A DNA stretch of 25,644 nucleotides from Cruorifilaria tuberocauda (lineage: Eukaryota; Nematoda; Chromadorea; Rhabditida; Onchocercidae), in contig JABVXU010000693.1 in the NCBI GenBank assembly GCA_013365365.1, positions 1-25,644 of the forward strand. Direction: 5' to 3'. Below, one piece after another: positions 1 through 11,600 of this stretch. Every line of letters starts with the position of its first letter. Within the stretch, counting starts at the first letter, position 1. Below the pieces are notes generated by a model. That model was given only the letters and a program-made list of their open reading frames with translations. It was not told the DNA's origin and did no database searches. The translations under genes and the position numbers were made by a program.

Positions 1-42
1 AAGTAGAGTACTGTGGAAATACTTTTACTTTATTCATTGTAG

Positions 43-2873
43 GATGATCGTGAAGCAGCGAGTACAGCATTATTTATTATGTCATTACTTTGTACTGCTT
101 TAACATCCGTTTGCCTGTTAACATTTTGCACCCGGAAGCATTGTTTGGTTGGTTTACCGGAATTATCACTCTTATTCTGCTCCGTATCATTTTCCGTTTC
201 CGCTATTGTTTACCTGTTTTCGCTACTCTATCGTGATCAGGTATGATATTTTTTTAACTTTTAAAAATTAAATTTTTATTTAAGATAAAAAAGTGTAGTG
301 GAAAAATAAAGCCTTATTATTCGGTTTGAAAGTTGAAAATGTTTTTCCGGTTAAGCCGAATACATTCCCATTACACACTTCCAGATTTCCTGTATCGAAT
401 ACAATTCGAAGCTTATTTTTGTGGTTACCGGAGTTCAACATATTCCATGTACAATTGTCGCTATCCTTCTGTACTATTTCGGAACAACCGGACGATTATG
501 GTGGTTTGTGCTGTGCTGCACATGGAATAAATATACCCAAAGGCATCAACAAAATTCGGTATCCGATTTTATTAGCATGGAAATTTTTAACTGGTTATTT
601 CAAAATTGATAGTAATTTTACCTTTTATAGAACTTACGGTTATCCGGTTACCAAAATAGATTAAGCTCTTCAATCCTATAATTTAAAATATTACTGATTT
701 AAATGATCTTTCAAATCATCTCAACGGGATATCGTATCGGACGTATATCGACGTATCAGATATAAACGTATAGGACGTATATCGTTAACGTTTTTGAAAT
801 TTTTATTCTTTTCTCTCTCCGTACGATAACTAAGATATGATAGTGATAATCTAATTTCAAAGTAAATTGTCTCTTCCAATTCCGGCAAAAAAAAATCGAA
901 TTTTCATAACATTTATCAAATTTCAAATTTTATGAAATCATGAAAGAAGAAAATTACTGAGTAAAAAAGAAGTGAAAGAAAATGATTGATTTGAAAAAGC
1001 AAAGAAAAATTATAAATTCTTCATTTTTTTCTATTCGTATATTTTCAAATTAAAAAAGAAAAAGAAAAACGAAATGATAAAAAAGTAAATTTAAAAAAGG
1101 TAAGAAAGTTTATAGAGGTATTTTTACTTTTATTCGTTTCAAGAAAAATGTCATAACGAATGGAAAATTTGATCAATTAAATTGTGCTTTAATTTAAATT
1201 GAAAATATACTTTAAATCGTACTTTATTTTCTTCTTATCATTTTTGTTTATTTGAATAAAGAACAAAAGTTATTTTTTTTTTGATTTTTCATTTATATAT
1301 AAAACGATACATTTAGTTTAGAATGGATGAGAAAGAAATGGAAAATGGATGAATCAATTGAGTGATTCATTTATTAATTGATTGATTTATTGATTTTTTA
1401 AAAGAAAACTACAAAATTTTAATGTTTATTTTCACTAGAAATATCTATTAGAATCGACTGATTTATTGATTTTAAAAAAAAGTGCAAAATGTTTAAATGT
1501 GTTAAAAATACAAAATTATCGACTGAGTGATTCATTCATTAATTGATCGATTTATTGATTTTTTAAAAGAAAAGTACAAAATGTTTGAATGTGTTAAAAA
1601 TACAAAATTTTTACCGCAAATAGCTTTTGTTTATTTTCATCAAAAATATCTATTATTAGTTATACTATTATATCTATTAAATATTTAATCATGATATCAT
1701 AATTTCATGATTCTATTAAAAATTAATATGATGGAATCTTTTTCTTTTGTTTTTTTTTTTGGTGATAGCTTTACTTATATTTAATTTATAAATTGAAATG
1801 TAGGAAAAAAAAAGAATAAAAGTTAAATTTAAGGATTCATTGCTACTACGAACTCATATGTTAGCATGGGGAATACCATTGGGTGCTGTAATTTTGGCAT
1901 TAATGGCACAAAGTATTCGAGCTGATCCATTATCGGGTATTTGTTTGGTTGGTGGCGGTAATCGTATCATTGAAGCGGTATTTGTTTCGCTACGTGAATT
2001 AATCCTTCTACTCTGTTCATTGGTACCATTGTTTTTTGGATGCTTAGCATTAATTGGTATGTAATGATTTTATGCATTAAAAAATTTTTTTCACAATTTT
2101 ATTAATATTCTCATTTAATAATTCTATTAATATTAGTATTGATTATTATCATGATTACCGTAATATCATGATTTCATGATTATCATTTTTTCATTTTTTA
2201 CCACACTTTTATTCCGCTTTCTTTTGATCGCAATTTATTTTAAAAACATTAAGTATAAAAGGATTTCACATGTTTTAAATTTATTAATCTTAATTAAAAT
2301 TAATTATTAGTTCATCTCTTTAATCTTCATCACATTTTCTCGGATTTTATTGTTTTAAAGTAATTTAAATATACAATTAAGAAAGTGTAAAATTTTTTTT
2401 TCATATTCTTTTAAATTTGTTAAAATTAAAAACAAAAAAAGACTGGATGGATTTAATTTCCGTAAATCCTTTCATAGATATTTTAATCCTTCTGTTTTTT
2501 TTTAGGTTCTGCTCCAACTACTGATCATTCTGTTGCATCAACTGGTTTACTTGGAAGTTTATATCCGATGGCTGCTGCATTTTTGTTGCTTAGTTCTCTA
2601 CAGTATCTTCTAACACCTACAGCAACCGGATGGAATACTGTAACAGCAATAAAACTTTTAGCTGATCCATTACTTGGAATATTATCATCAGCAGGTTGTT
2701 TCGTTCAAATTCTTTTCAATATTTTTAAAGCAAATCGTTTGCAACTTCTGGATAAAAATGGTTATCAACCGGCTGCACCACAAATACCTCAACCGGCGAT
2801 TCCATCACGTACCGCAACAGCAAGTAATGCTTATTCCTTATCAAGGTTTCCGGAACAGAGACCACTCTGTTGA
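43..2873 (+). CDS. Frizzled-type Wnt receptor, 3' part (7TM region and tail); 5' end outside window
   Basis: Exons 43-240, 385-558, 1834-2056 and 2506-2873 join in phase 0, 0 and 1 to give 320 residues and a TGA stop. Seven hydrophobic segments are visible: TM1 about 9-29, TM2 38-62, TM3 88-112 ([11 protein letters not shown]), TM4 133-150 (MLAWGIP), TM5 170-198, TM6 213-234, TM7 247-264. The TM3 block, the AWGIP block and the [10 protein letters not shown] loop are Frizzled hallmarks, and the Cys pair at 69 and 88 matches the conserved extracellular disulfide. Known for the family: Wnt binding through an N-terminal cysteine-rich domain and signalling through Dishevelled. That domain should lie upstream of base 1. 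Odd: the KTxxxW motif after TM7 is missing (residues 267-272 read ILFNIF). The cytoplasmic tail is short and proline-rich. The start of exon 3 is uncertain: an in-frame acceptor at 1803 would add 10 residues. Which worm Frizzled this is cannot be decided here. Confidence 0.85.
559..1833 (+). other. Long intron of the Frizzled gene
   Basis: This non-coding stretch of about 1.3 kb separates the TM3 exon from the TM4 exon. It begins GTATCC and ends TTTAAG. It is AT-rich with many A and T runs. It holds a small CG-containing patch at 721-790, where GGACGTATATCG occurs twice (739-750 and 773-784), and the imperfect repeat at about 1350-1615. No exon, RNA gene or transposon remnant is visible. Confidence 0.7.
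1350..1615. repeat. Imperfect tandem repeat in Frizzled intron
   Basis: Two full copies and one partial copy of a segment containing TGATTTATTGATTTT followed by an A-run and a TACAAAAT stretch. Copies start near 1353, 1453 and 1517. The last two share AAATGTGTTAAAAATACAAA. The copies differ by substitutions and small indels, so the repeat is old. Confidence 0.65.
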
Positions 2874-3191
2874 TCATAGAATAATTTTAGTTTTGCAAAA
2901 ATTATATGGTAACAATTCAAAAGTTTTACTGTCATTGTATTTTTTTTTTTTGAACCACTCTTTGTCAGTAAATAAGTGAAAATAGTGAGAAGTGTTATTT
3001 GTGATGCATTTTGTTTTACTGCTACAATATTTAAGCATTCATCTGTATGGCAATAATATATATTGCTAGTGCAATATTGTTATTAGAGTGAATTCCATTC
3101 ACAATTGTGATGTATGTAAATTGAAAATTTTAAATCTAAATACAAAAACAATAACGTTTTATTGTTTATAAAATAATTACAAAAGATAAGG

Positions 3192-3197
3192 AATAAA
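3192..3197 (+). terminator. Candidate polyadenylation signal of the Frizzled gene
   Basis: AATAAA about 320 nt after the TGA stop at 2873, in an A/T-rich stretch and on the correct strand. The motif is common in such DNA, so the call rests mainly on position. Confidence 0.35.
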
Positions 3198-4018
3198 GAA
3201 CAAATGATATAGAAGAATTGTGATAATAATATATTTTGAAAATTAATTAATTAAGATTCCCCAACTTAAATTTTGCTTCATCGATGTATAAACATATTTA
3301 AATGCTTTATAAAGTTATATAAATAATAGAAAGGTTTTTTTTATAAAAAATTAATTAAGTAATGATCAATCAAGAATTGCATAACTATTAGTACTGTAGC
3401 AAACTTCTTTTCTATTAAAATTTTATTATGCCTTACTTCAAAAAGTTGTCTTCTTTCATTGAGCAAAAATTCCTCGAAATTCAGAAACTGAAAATTAGTT
3501 AGAAATTTAGAAATAAAAGTATCATTAAACAACCATAACCACTGAACTTTCAATCTTTTTAGAGAGTAAAAACTTTTATAATAATCTTTTAATATTTTAT
3601 GAATTTTTTTCATACTAATTTATAATGGATGATAAATCATTTGTTATAGTCATGTACATAAGATTTTTTTTATAAAATATCTTTTCAAATTATATTATAT
3701 GATTAATTCTCTGGCTAATGTTTATTCTAAAGGAATCAGAAGAGATTGAAATTTCTTTGGAAAATAAATTCTTGAAAATTCGATGAAAATTTTGATACAA
3801 GCATTAAAAAAAAATTTAATTTGTTGACTGCAAATTATCCCCCGTGTTATAAAATTGGTTCAAAATTTGAATTTTTTTTAAATTTTTTGTTAAATAGAAG
3901 TCTTAAAATTAAAAAAAAACTTTAAAAAGTATATTTTCATACTTCACGCTTACAATTTATGAGAAAATATATGTATATTTGAGCCATTAGGTATGCACAG
4001 GGCACTGTCTCTCCTAAC

Positions 4019-4121
4019 TGATTACTGTAATTCGTTAATTGATTACCGTATTTTGACGATTACTGTAATTTAATCAATACCGTAATTTCTCGATCACTGT
4101 AGTTTACTTGATTACTGTAAT
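4019..4121. repeat. Short tandem repeat of GATTACTGTAATT type
   Basis: Six variants of GATTACTGTAATT at roughly 18-20 bp spacing (near 4020, 4041, 4059, 4078, 4092 and 4110), two with ACCGTA in place of ACTGTA. The same ACTGTA/TACAGT core recurs in Sestrin introns at 16705-16960 and 17290-18060. Confidence 0.75.
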
Positions 4122-4469
4122 CATGCATATATGTTTTATTCCTCTTATTTATTTATGTTCATAAATACGTGGTGAAATTCATTTTTTCTTCCATTTAGTT
4201 TTGATTGGAACACTGTATTTACTCGGAAGAAAAGGAATGAAACGACAAAACAGTATCCAATCAAAATTTTAATAATAATTTAACATATGTGATTGCTTGA
4301 AATACATTTGCCATATTTACCTGTTTTTTTTTTCTTTTTTTGCAAAATGTTTATTTCATTCTATGTTTCTCTTTTAATTCATCTTTTTCCAATTCAACAT
4401 CCTTGCTTGTCTTTTCTTTTCGTTTATTTTTCGTTTTTTTCTGTTTTGCTTCTAGCTTGTTAAGCTTAT

Positions 4470-4590
4470 ATTGCTATTAATATTATTGTTATCATTATAA
4501 GCACAATCATTATTATCATCATTATTACTATTATTGCTATTATCACTATTACTATTGTTATTACCAGCAATATTATTATTTTTATTGATG
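4470..4590. repeat. Imperfect ATT/ATC trinucleotide tract
   Basis: A run of ATT, ATC, ACT and GTT triplets with scattered interruptions, a degenerate microsatellite. On the reverse strand it is open and encodes mostly Ile, which is a by-product of the repeat. Confidence 0.8.
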
Positions 4591-5630
4591 TTGTTATGGT
4601 AAAATGTGATATCATCATCTTCACATAACTTATAAAAACAAACATTTTGTAAACTTTCAAAAAAATTTCAAAGGTTCATAATTGATTCCTTCAGATGAAA
4701 AACTTTGCAAATTAACAAAAAAAAAAGAACTATTCAATTAATGAATAAACGATCAGTATTATCGTTTAATATAGATTTAAGTTAGTACAGTAAAGTACAG
4801 TAAAATGAGTTAATTAGCAGTACGTTTCACCATGTTTGAAAGGTTTGTTTAGACAATATCACTTTTTTTTTTTTAGACAATATACTTACTAGCTAATGAT
4901 AGCTACAGATATGATATATTACAGTGACAAATTTATCTATCCCTCATATGAATGAAAATGCATAGAACAGATGTGAAAGATAAAAATTATCAATCATTTA
5001 TTGATGATTGTTTATTTACTTTAGCACTCTTAATGCTATGAATATAATCCATACCATCGTTTATCTCAAATAACTAAATATTCCTTTTTTAATCCAACTG
5101 AAAATTGATTGAATGACAAACAAATTTGTTATCTTACTTCGAAACACATTTAATTTCAAAACTTAAATTATGGAATGAATAAGATTAAACATTGAAAAAC
5201 GATGAGAAGACTTTTAAATTAAGTGATATTTCAATAATTTTAAGATAGTGGTAATATATTACCAAAATATGCATTGCTTATGATTTATAGAATCAGATGA
5301 AATTAGGTGTTTGAAGTGATCAGTATTTTTTAAAAAATAATTAATATATACTTCAATACTTTTAAACTGCTGGGCATTAAATTCATTTTCATTTCTTTGA
5401 TGGCAAACAATAAACCACGATTATCAAAATATTTAATGAAAGTATATTGGCAGCATGAATAATCGAAATGAAAATTGAAATCACAAATAAATTATAAAGA
5501 CTTGAAGAATGAGCAATCACAAAATAATTATAAAAAGAATCTCAAGCATGGAAACATATGGAATTGTTAGGCAAGTAGAATTTACATAAAATATTGCTGA
5601 TCTTCTAAAACAAAATTTTAGATCTAAAAA

Positions 5631-8600
5631 TTATACTTTCGTTATGCAAGTCTTAGCCTCAGCAATATTTTTTGGAATCCAGTCGAAATTTTTTGGTAGT
5701 GGTGGTATTTCGACTGAATTTGGAATGTGATCCAGTTCAAGCAATCGCATTTTTAGCTCAATATTTAGAAATCGATCCACTTGTCGTTGAGCCTCAATGG
5801 ACAGCTTATCGACACCTACAATTAAGATTTTCCAGATAAACTGATTGTAAAATCAAGTTTCAGCACTAAAGTGATCATGTTATCAAGGAAGACAACACAT
5901 CTGCATCCGAACAAAAAACAGCAATATCTGATGAAATTAAGGGGATGGAATGTAAAAGAAAAAAAAAAGATAAAATTACCTATCAGAGAGTTGATACCAT
6001 CACACCATGCATTTATCGTTTGCTCATCAGAAGTCACCAAATGATAAAGATCAGGCTTGTTGCCAACTTCTAACGTTATACCACGTACATTTGCATGTTT
6101 CTTTCCCTTTGTACTACTCATTGGAAAATCTCCTTCACTACCAGCTACGACACGTTGTATATCAACAATATCTACTATAAATATATTTCATTTAATTTCA
6201 AAACAAAATGATTTAGCAATAATTAATGTGCAAAATTCCATAAGAAATTGATACTAATTCATTTTCAACTTCACTTTTCATATTTCCAGCAGAATTTGCA
6301 TTTGATGATGATTCTGCGGCTAAACAATCTGTACAAATCAATCTCTTTTCATTAGCATCCAATTTCCAAAACCAGAATTGTTGTCCTCAAAAAATATTTG
6401 TTAATCGTATTTTGATTTATCACAACAAATTGCTCAGTCATTTTCAAACTCCTGTATTTCTTCTTTCGTATATTAATACTTTTTTTTTGTTTTATTTCTG
6501 TGAATTCTCATTTACGAATGATTATTAAAATAAGAAATATTTTACGTCTCGTTTTCATTGATGTTTTTAAATTTACTCCTTGGATTTTTCATTTTTCTTG
6601 TTGCTGTTATCGAAGATTCATTCGTATTGACTTGAACTGAAGATGTTCGTCTCAGAAAATCGTTTTGTTTCTTATCAGTTTTCAATCCAACTGTACTTGA
6701 AAAGCTCAAGCAAAACATGGAGACATATAAAACTACGTGCATGAAGATGAAATAAAACCTTTCTGCATCGATTTACTTTTAACTAGCTTCCCAAATTTGT
6801 AGCCATTTTTTAGTACGTTTTTACGATTCTTCAAAATCAGTTCAACAATACTTGGTCGAAGATACTCTCGTAGCTCTCTGAAAAACAAATTGATATTACC
6901 ATACTTAAATATTTCCGAATCTCCACAATAGTAATTGAATCCAATTTGATTGAAAGAAAAAAAATTAAAACTTCCCGAAGCTCTATCGCAAAATTAATTC
7001 TGGTTAAATCACTTTTAAAGGGTTGCTTCCACAACTATTTAATAATGTGAGTCCGATGGATCTAAAAAGTTTCAAGCTTTAAAAATTCACTTCACAGCAT
7101 CACTTTGCAATTCTTCTGCTTCTTTAGCACTTCTTTCTTTCTCCCAAATTTTCTTCATATGCGGATATGAATGAGCTGCTAGCAATTCTTCCAATTTTTC
7201 CATTGTATTTGGTTTTTCTAACAAGCAAACATCAATTTGCTTCCGAACAACTGCCAATACCTACAACAAATAGATTTCTTTCCGTATTTCCCGAATAATA
7301 TCCGGAGTACAGGACGAAATGTGAAATTATGAAATTACAGACGGGTGATGATGAATCTATATTCGATTTGAAGTTTTTAATCATTTATAAAATTAGGAAG
7401 TTTCTGCATTATAACAACATGTTTCAGAAGAGTATTTCAGAACCTAATCATCCAACCTAATTGTTATATAAATATTCACAACTGATTATCGAAAAGCAGA
7501 AATAATTTTGTAATACAGGAGTGTCAAAACAAATAAAATATAGCCGAATTGTAAAGATCTGCACCATAACGAATGTTCATTAATAGTTCAAATTCTTAAA
7601 TTGTCTCAAAAATTGCGTTAATCTTTGTTCTCGTATTGTTATAATAATACTACCTTTTATTATATGATCGTAAAATGACATTTGTACTTAGTAATGGTTT
7701 ATAATTTGGAAATTTCTGCATAGTCACATTCATATTTTGGGTAGGGATTTCAAAACCTTAACGACTGTCCTGATTGTAATATAAATATTCCAAATCTAAT
7801 CCTTTGTATATTTAGTCTCTTTATTTCCAAAAGACTATAATAATGAGTTTCGTTTGCCAAATGACTATATATGACCCTTTGTGTATCTTAGTTTCTTTAT
7901 TTTCAAAGGACTATAATGATGCTAAATGGTAGTAAATGTTAAGCTGATCCTTTGTTTGCGTAGCTCCCCTTGTTCCAAAGGAAGTATTAGCGCATCTTAA
8001 TTTGACTCAATAATATTATCAATATCAACATTATCAGTTATCAGTATTAGTAGTAGATAGCATCATGATCTGTGCCAGTATTAAGGGAGAATTTCACCAA
8101 TAGATTCACCGATATACTCATGATATTTACTAATAATCGACTTCAACCTTCTCGTCAATTAATAAAACTTAAATGATTCCCCTCTATCAATCTAATAGCA
8201 AATAAAACTACTCCATAAGAAATCAGAAATATTTAAATAAGTGAGCGAAAACTAACGAAAATATTATATTATTTTAATATTACGAAAAAAAGAGCAAAAT
8301 TAGTCTAAAATTTCCGCTTACCTTTTTAATATCTTCCTCGCTTGCATGCATTTCACGCCATGTACGATGAAAAAGTTTCACAAGTACCGCAAAAAAATCC
8401 AAAAATGGTCGATCACTTTTGAATAATAAAACCATTAATCGATCACCTTCTTCTATAAATAATTTATTTTTTTCCTTTAAATGGAGCGATAATTTAGGCC
8501 CCTGTTTATTTCCTTAAAAAACAAAAATTATCTGCAAAATATTACCCGGTTCATTAATGATATGAAGAATATCAATCAGCATTTGAACTAAATGAACCGA

Positions 8601-11600
8601 TACTGGAAGAAGGGACCATAGAGCGCTATCAGATCTCATTGAATTTTCCATAGATATCTGATAATAAACATATATAGCATATTTAGCATCAGCAAACGGA
8701 TTAATTTCAATCTGTTATTTGCACTTACTTAAAAAGAAAAGAAAATTATAAAAATCAAATCTGAAATCCTTGTAGCAAAGTTTTATTCTTGGAAATGGCA
8801 TTTTTTAATGAAACCACATCGAATAAAACGATAATTTTTAATAGCAATAATATCGGAGAAAAAAAAACATCTTATTCTAAAATTAATTTTGTTCAAACAA
8901 TAAATAAATGAAAATCTATTCATTTACTTTTGCAATAGTATCGCTGTGATGAGTAACAAATAAGAGAATCGTTTCCAATGCTAATGATCCTGGTGGAGTT
9001 TGTATGGCCAATTCTGTAAAATTTAAAATATCTGCACGTTTCTCTTCTGATGCAAAAGTTCCTCTACCGCCTTCACTGTCGAAAACTTTGAGTTGCTGAA
9101 GATTTGACAACTATTACATACAATCCCAACATTTTCTTTAATTCCATATAGCTAATTTAAAACTCTAATAAAAAGTGAATAATCAGATGATATCTCTAAA
9201 CTGTAATTTGAATACAGAAAATATTTATTCATAAAAAATTTGATAAACCTTTTGTTTGTTAAAACATATAAATGTGTATTTTCTTTTTTCAATTTTAACG
9301 TACAAAAACTCGTTCGATTTCCGCTTCTGTAGGAATACGCATAGCTTTTTGAGCCAGTTTATTCAGCTGAATCCGTTGTATCGTAACAAGTTGCTGCTCA
9401 ATTCCAACATCCAATTGTTTTCCTTTTCTCAGCACTGATTTTTCGATTGCACAACGAAAAGGTGTTACGTGGAGATGCTTAAAATTTAATATCAGGAAAG
9501 AGCATAAACTGCAACCGCACTTCTCAATGACTTTTTCGAATAAAGCGGTGAAGAAGTGAGTGATATAGAAGGAGATTCTGAGAACCTTATTTCTTAGACC
9601 TTTTTACAAATGTAGGTATATCGATGAGTATTTTCAATGGAATATGCGAACACTGAACTATACGAAAAGCCAAAGAGACAAGAAGTGAAAAAAGAAATAA
9701 GAGAAACAAAATTACTAATACCTCACCTATAATGTAAATTTTGAACAGAATTCAGATCTTATTCCTTGCACCCAAAATCTAAATCAAGTTAAAAGAATAA
9801 GTAAAATGACTGAACTCACGTTAATTCGCTATTACTGGTATTTGACTACTAACGTTAATAATCACAGGAGCAAACTCTAATACTAGTATTACTATTTTTT
9901 AAAATATTACTACTAATAAAATCAAAATTTACATGATATTTTTACGGAAGTAAAAATTCGATCCTTACCTCTATGATATCATTTTTCACATGATCTCTAG
10001 CCTTGTTGTATAAAGAATTCATTAACGTCAAAACATTCAAAATAACTCGTTCATCTGATTTCTCAAGATGACGTATAAGCGATTCGAATGGTACTTCTCG
10101 TAATACCAGATTCATTTTATCCTCACTGAAATTCGGAAGCATTAACACTACATGGAATATGAATCATTCCTTGAGAAGTTTTCATAAGAGATTTTAGGAA
10201 TACAATTCATGCTTATCAAATCAAAGAAAGATGAACTTGTAAAATATTCATAGATATTATTTCACAAATCTAATGAACAGGATCATTTTGACAACGAAAG
10301 TCTATCACGGTTTATAGCCAAGATCATATATATATTAGTCTTAACTACTTCACTGATCAATAAGTTTAAATGTCATTTCGATCACAAATCATATTACGTG
10401 TCATTAAGGATAAAGTTCTTAAATAAGCAAAATTTCCTTCTACAAATATGTACTAGAAAAATTTTATACTTTTTAGAATTCAAAATGAGATCGATAACAT
10501 TGAGCGATGAAACCAGTAAGGTATTATCTTCTTGCTTGGCTTTGCCCGTGATATTTTCTGCTATTTTGCACACAAATTCATCCGAAACCTGTGACCAGTA
10601 CATTAAACCGGGATGATCCATTAACATCAGCAATGCTTGAAGGAATCGAGAGTGACAGGAAACACTGCTAAAGACAATTCACTGAATTAATTATCAATTT
10701 GATTGGTCAGGTTTATTTAAATTTGAAAGATTTCAATCATTTCTAGAGAAATACTGAATTTTATTTAACATGATAACAAAATAATAAAAAATTTCCACTA
10801 TTTTGGAACATGCATCATAGCTTTTTTCAATATGGATTTATTACTAGCTTAATATTTTTCATTATTTTTACTAAATAATTTATGTCAAGAATTAAAAATG
10901 CCGAAAAATCAGTGAAATATTCTAAACAATGAAGCTAACGCATACTCTATGCATAAACCTTTTTCGATAACTTCAAACATATAGTCATATCCACCTATAC
11001 GCATAAATTGCGTTGCGAATGAAATATCACCACATAAGGCAATCAATTCAGTAAGTGCTGTTCGTAAATCCTCGGAAAGATTACGTAAACGTGCCAAAAA
11101 ATTGTAGGCGTAACGTTCCTAAGAAGGAAACAAATATTATTAGTAAGCTAAGCTAAATTATCAATTTCACGATTTGAAACAAAGTTAGAATTCAATAAAG
11201 TTAAATATATATAAATATAAATAATTGATTAGAAAACATACTGATACGCAAGAGAAAATGCTAATTTTAACTCAATTATTACAAATAATAGAACTTCAAA
11301 AGTACCTAAATCAATGTTTGTTCTGTCTGTCCATGAAAGCGAAACATCCATCAAGCATCTATTCAAAATTGTAACGTGATTGTGCCTAATTATTGTACTT
11401 ATTTATATGCAACTCTATTGTAACTACTATAAACTTCTAATGCTTTGAAATCTCACTGAATTCTTTTTTATTGCACTTTTCTAATCTAGCACAAATCCGA
11501 AGTTTTATTTCAGGAAATTAGAAAAAGCGGGTAAGTAATACCGGTGATGCAGTTAAAATGAGAATGAATCCCTGAGGCACCAAATTACGATTCTCCTTGG

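Larger units (their letters stand above)
2874..5630. other. Intergenic region between convergent Frizzled and ced-12 genes
   Basis: The Frizzled 3' UTR starts at 2874; an AATAAA at 3192-3197 on the plus strand could be its polyadenylation signal. On the other strand ced-12 ends at 5631, and reverse-strand AATAAA matches occur at 4997-5002 and 5011-5016. Between them I see small hairpins at 3050-3109, an ACTGTAAT repeat cluster at 4019-4121 and an ATT-rich tract at 4470-4590. A 90-codon minus-strand ORF (3341-3613) is probably chance. Confidence 0.6.

Noticed and set aside
326..664. 112-codon plus-strand ORF
   Set aside because: It overlaps the Frizzled TM3 exon in another frame; the exon frame gives the recognisable [11 protein letters not shown] block.
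3341..3613. 90-codon minus-strand ORF between Frizzled and ced-12
   Set aside because: No recognisable domain, AT-driven residue content (Lys, Phe, Leu, Ile), and an ORF of this length is expected by chance in a window of this size. It is the only intergenic ORF worth a database search.
4466..4660. Isoleucine-rich minus-strand ORF
   Set aside because: Product of the imperfect ATT triplet tract.
6837..7034. 65-codon minus-strand ORF
   Set aside because: It crosses the ced-12 exon 12 acceptor in another frame; the true exon frame starts at 6877.
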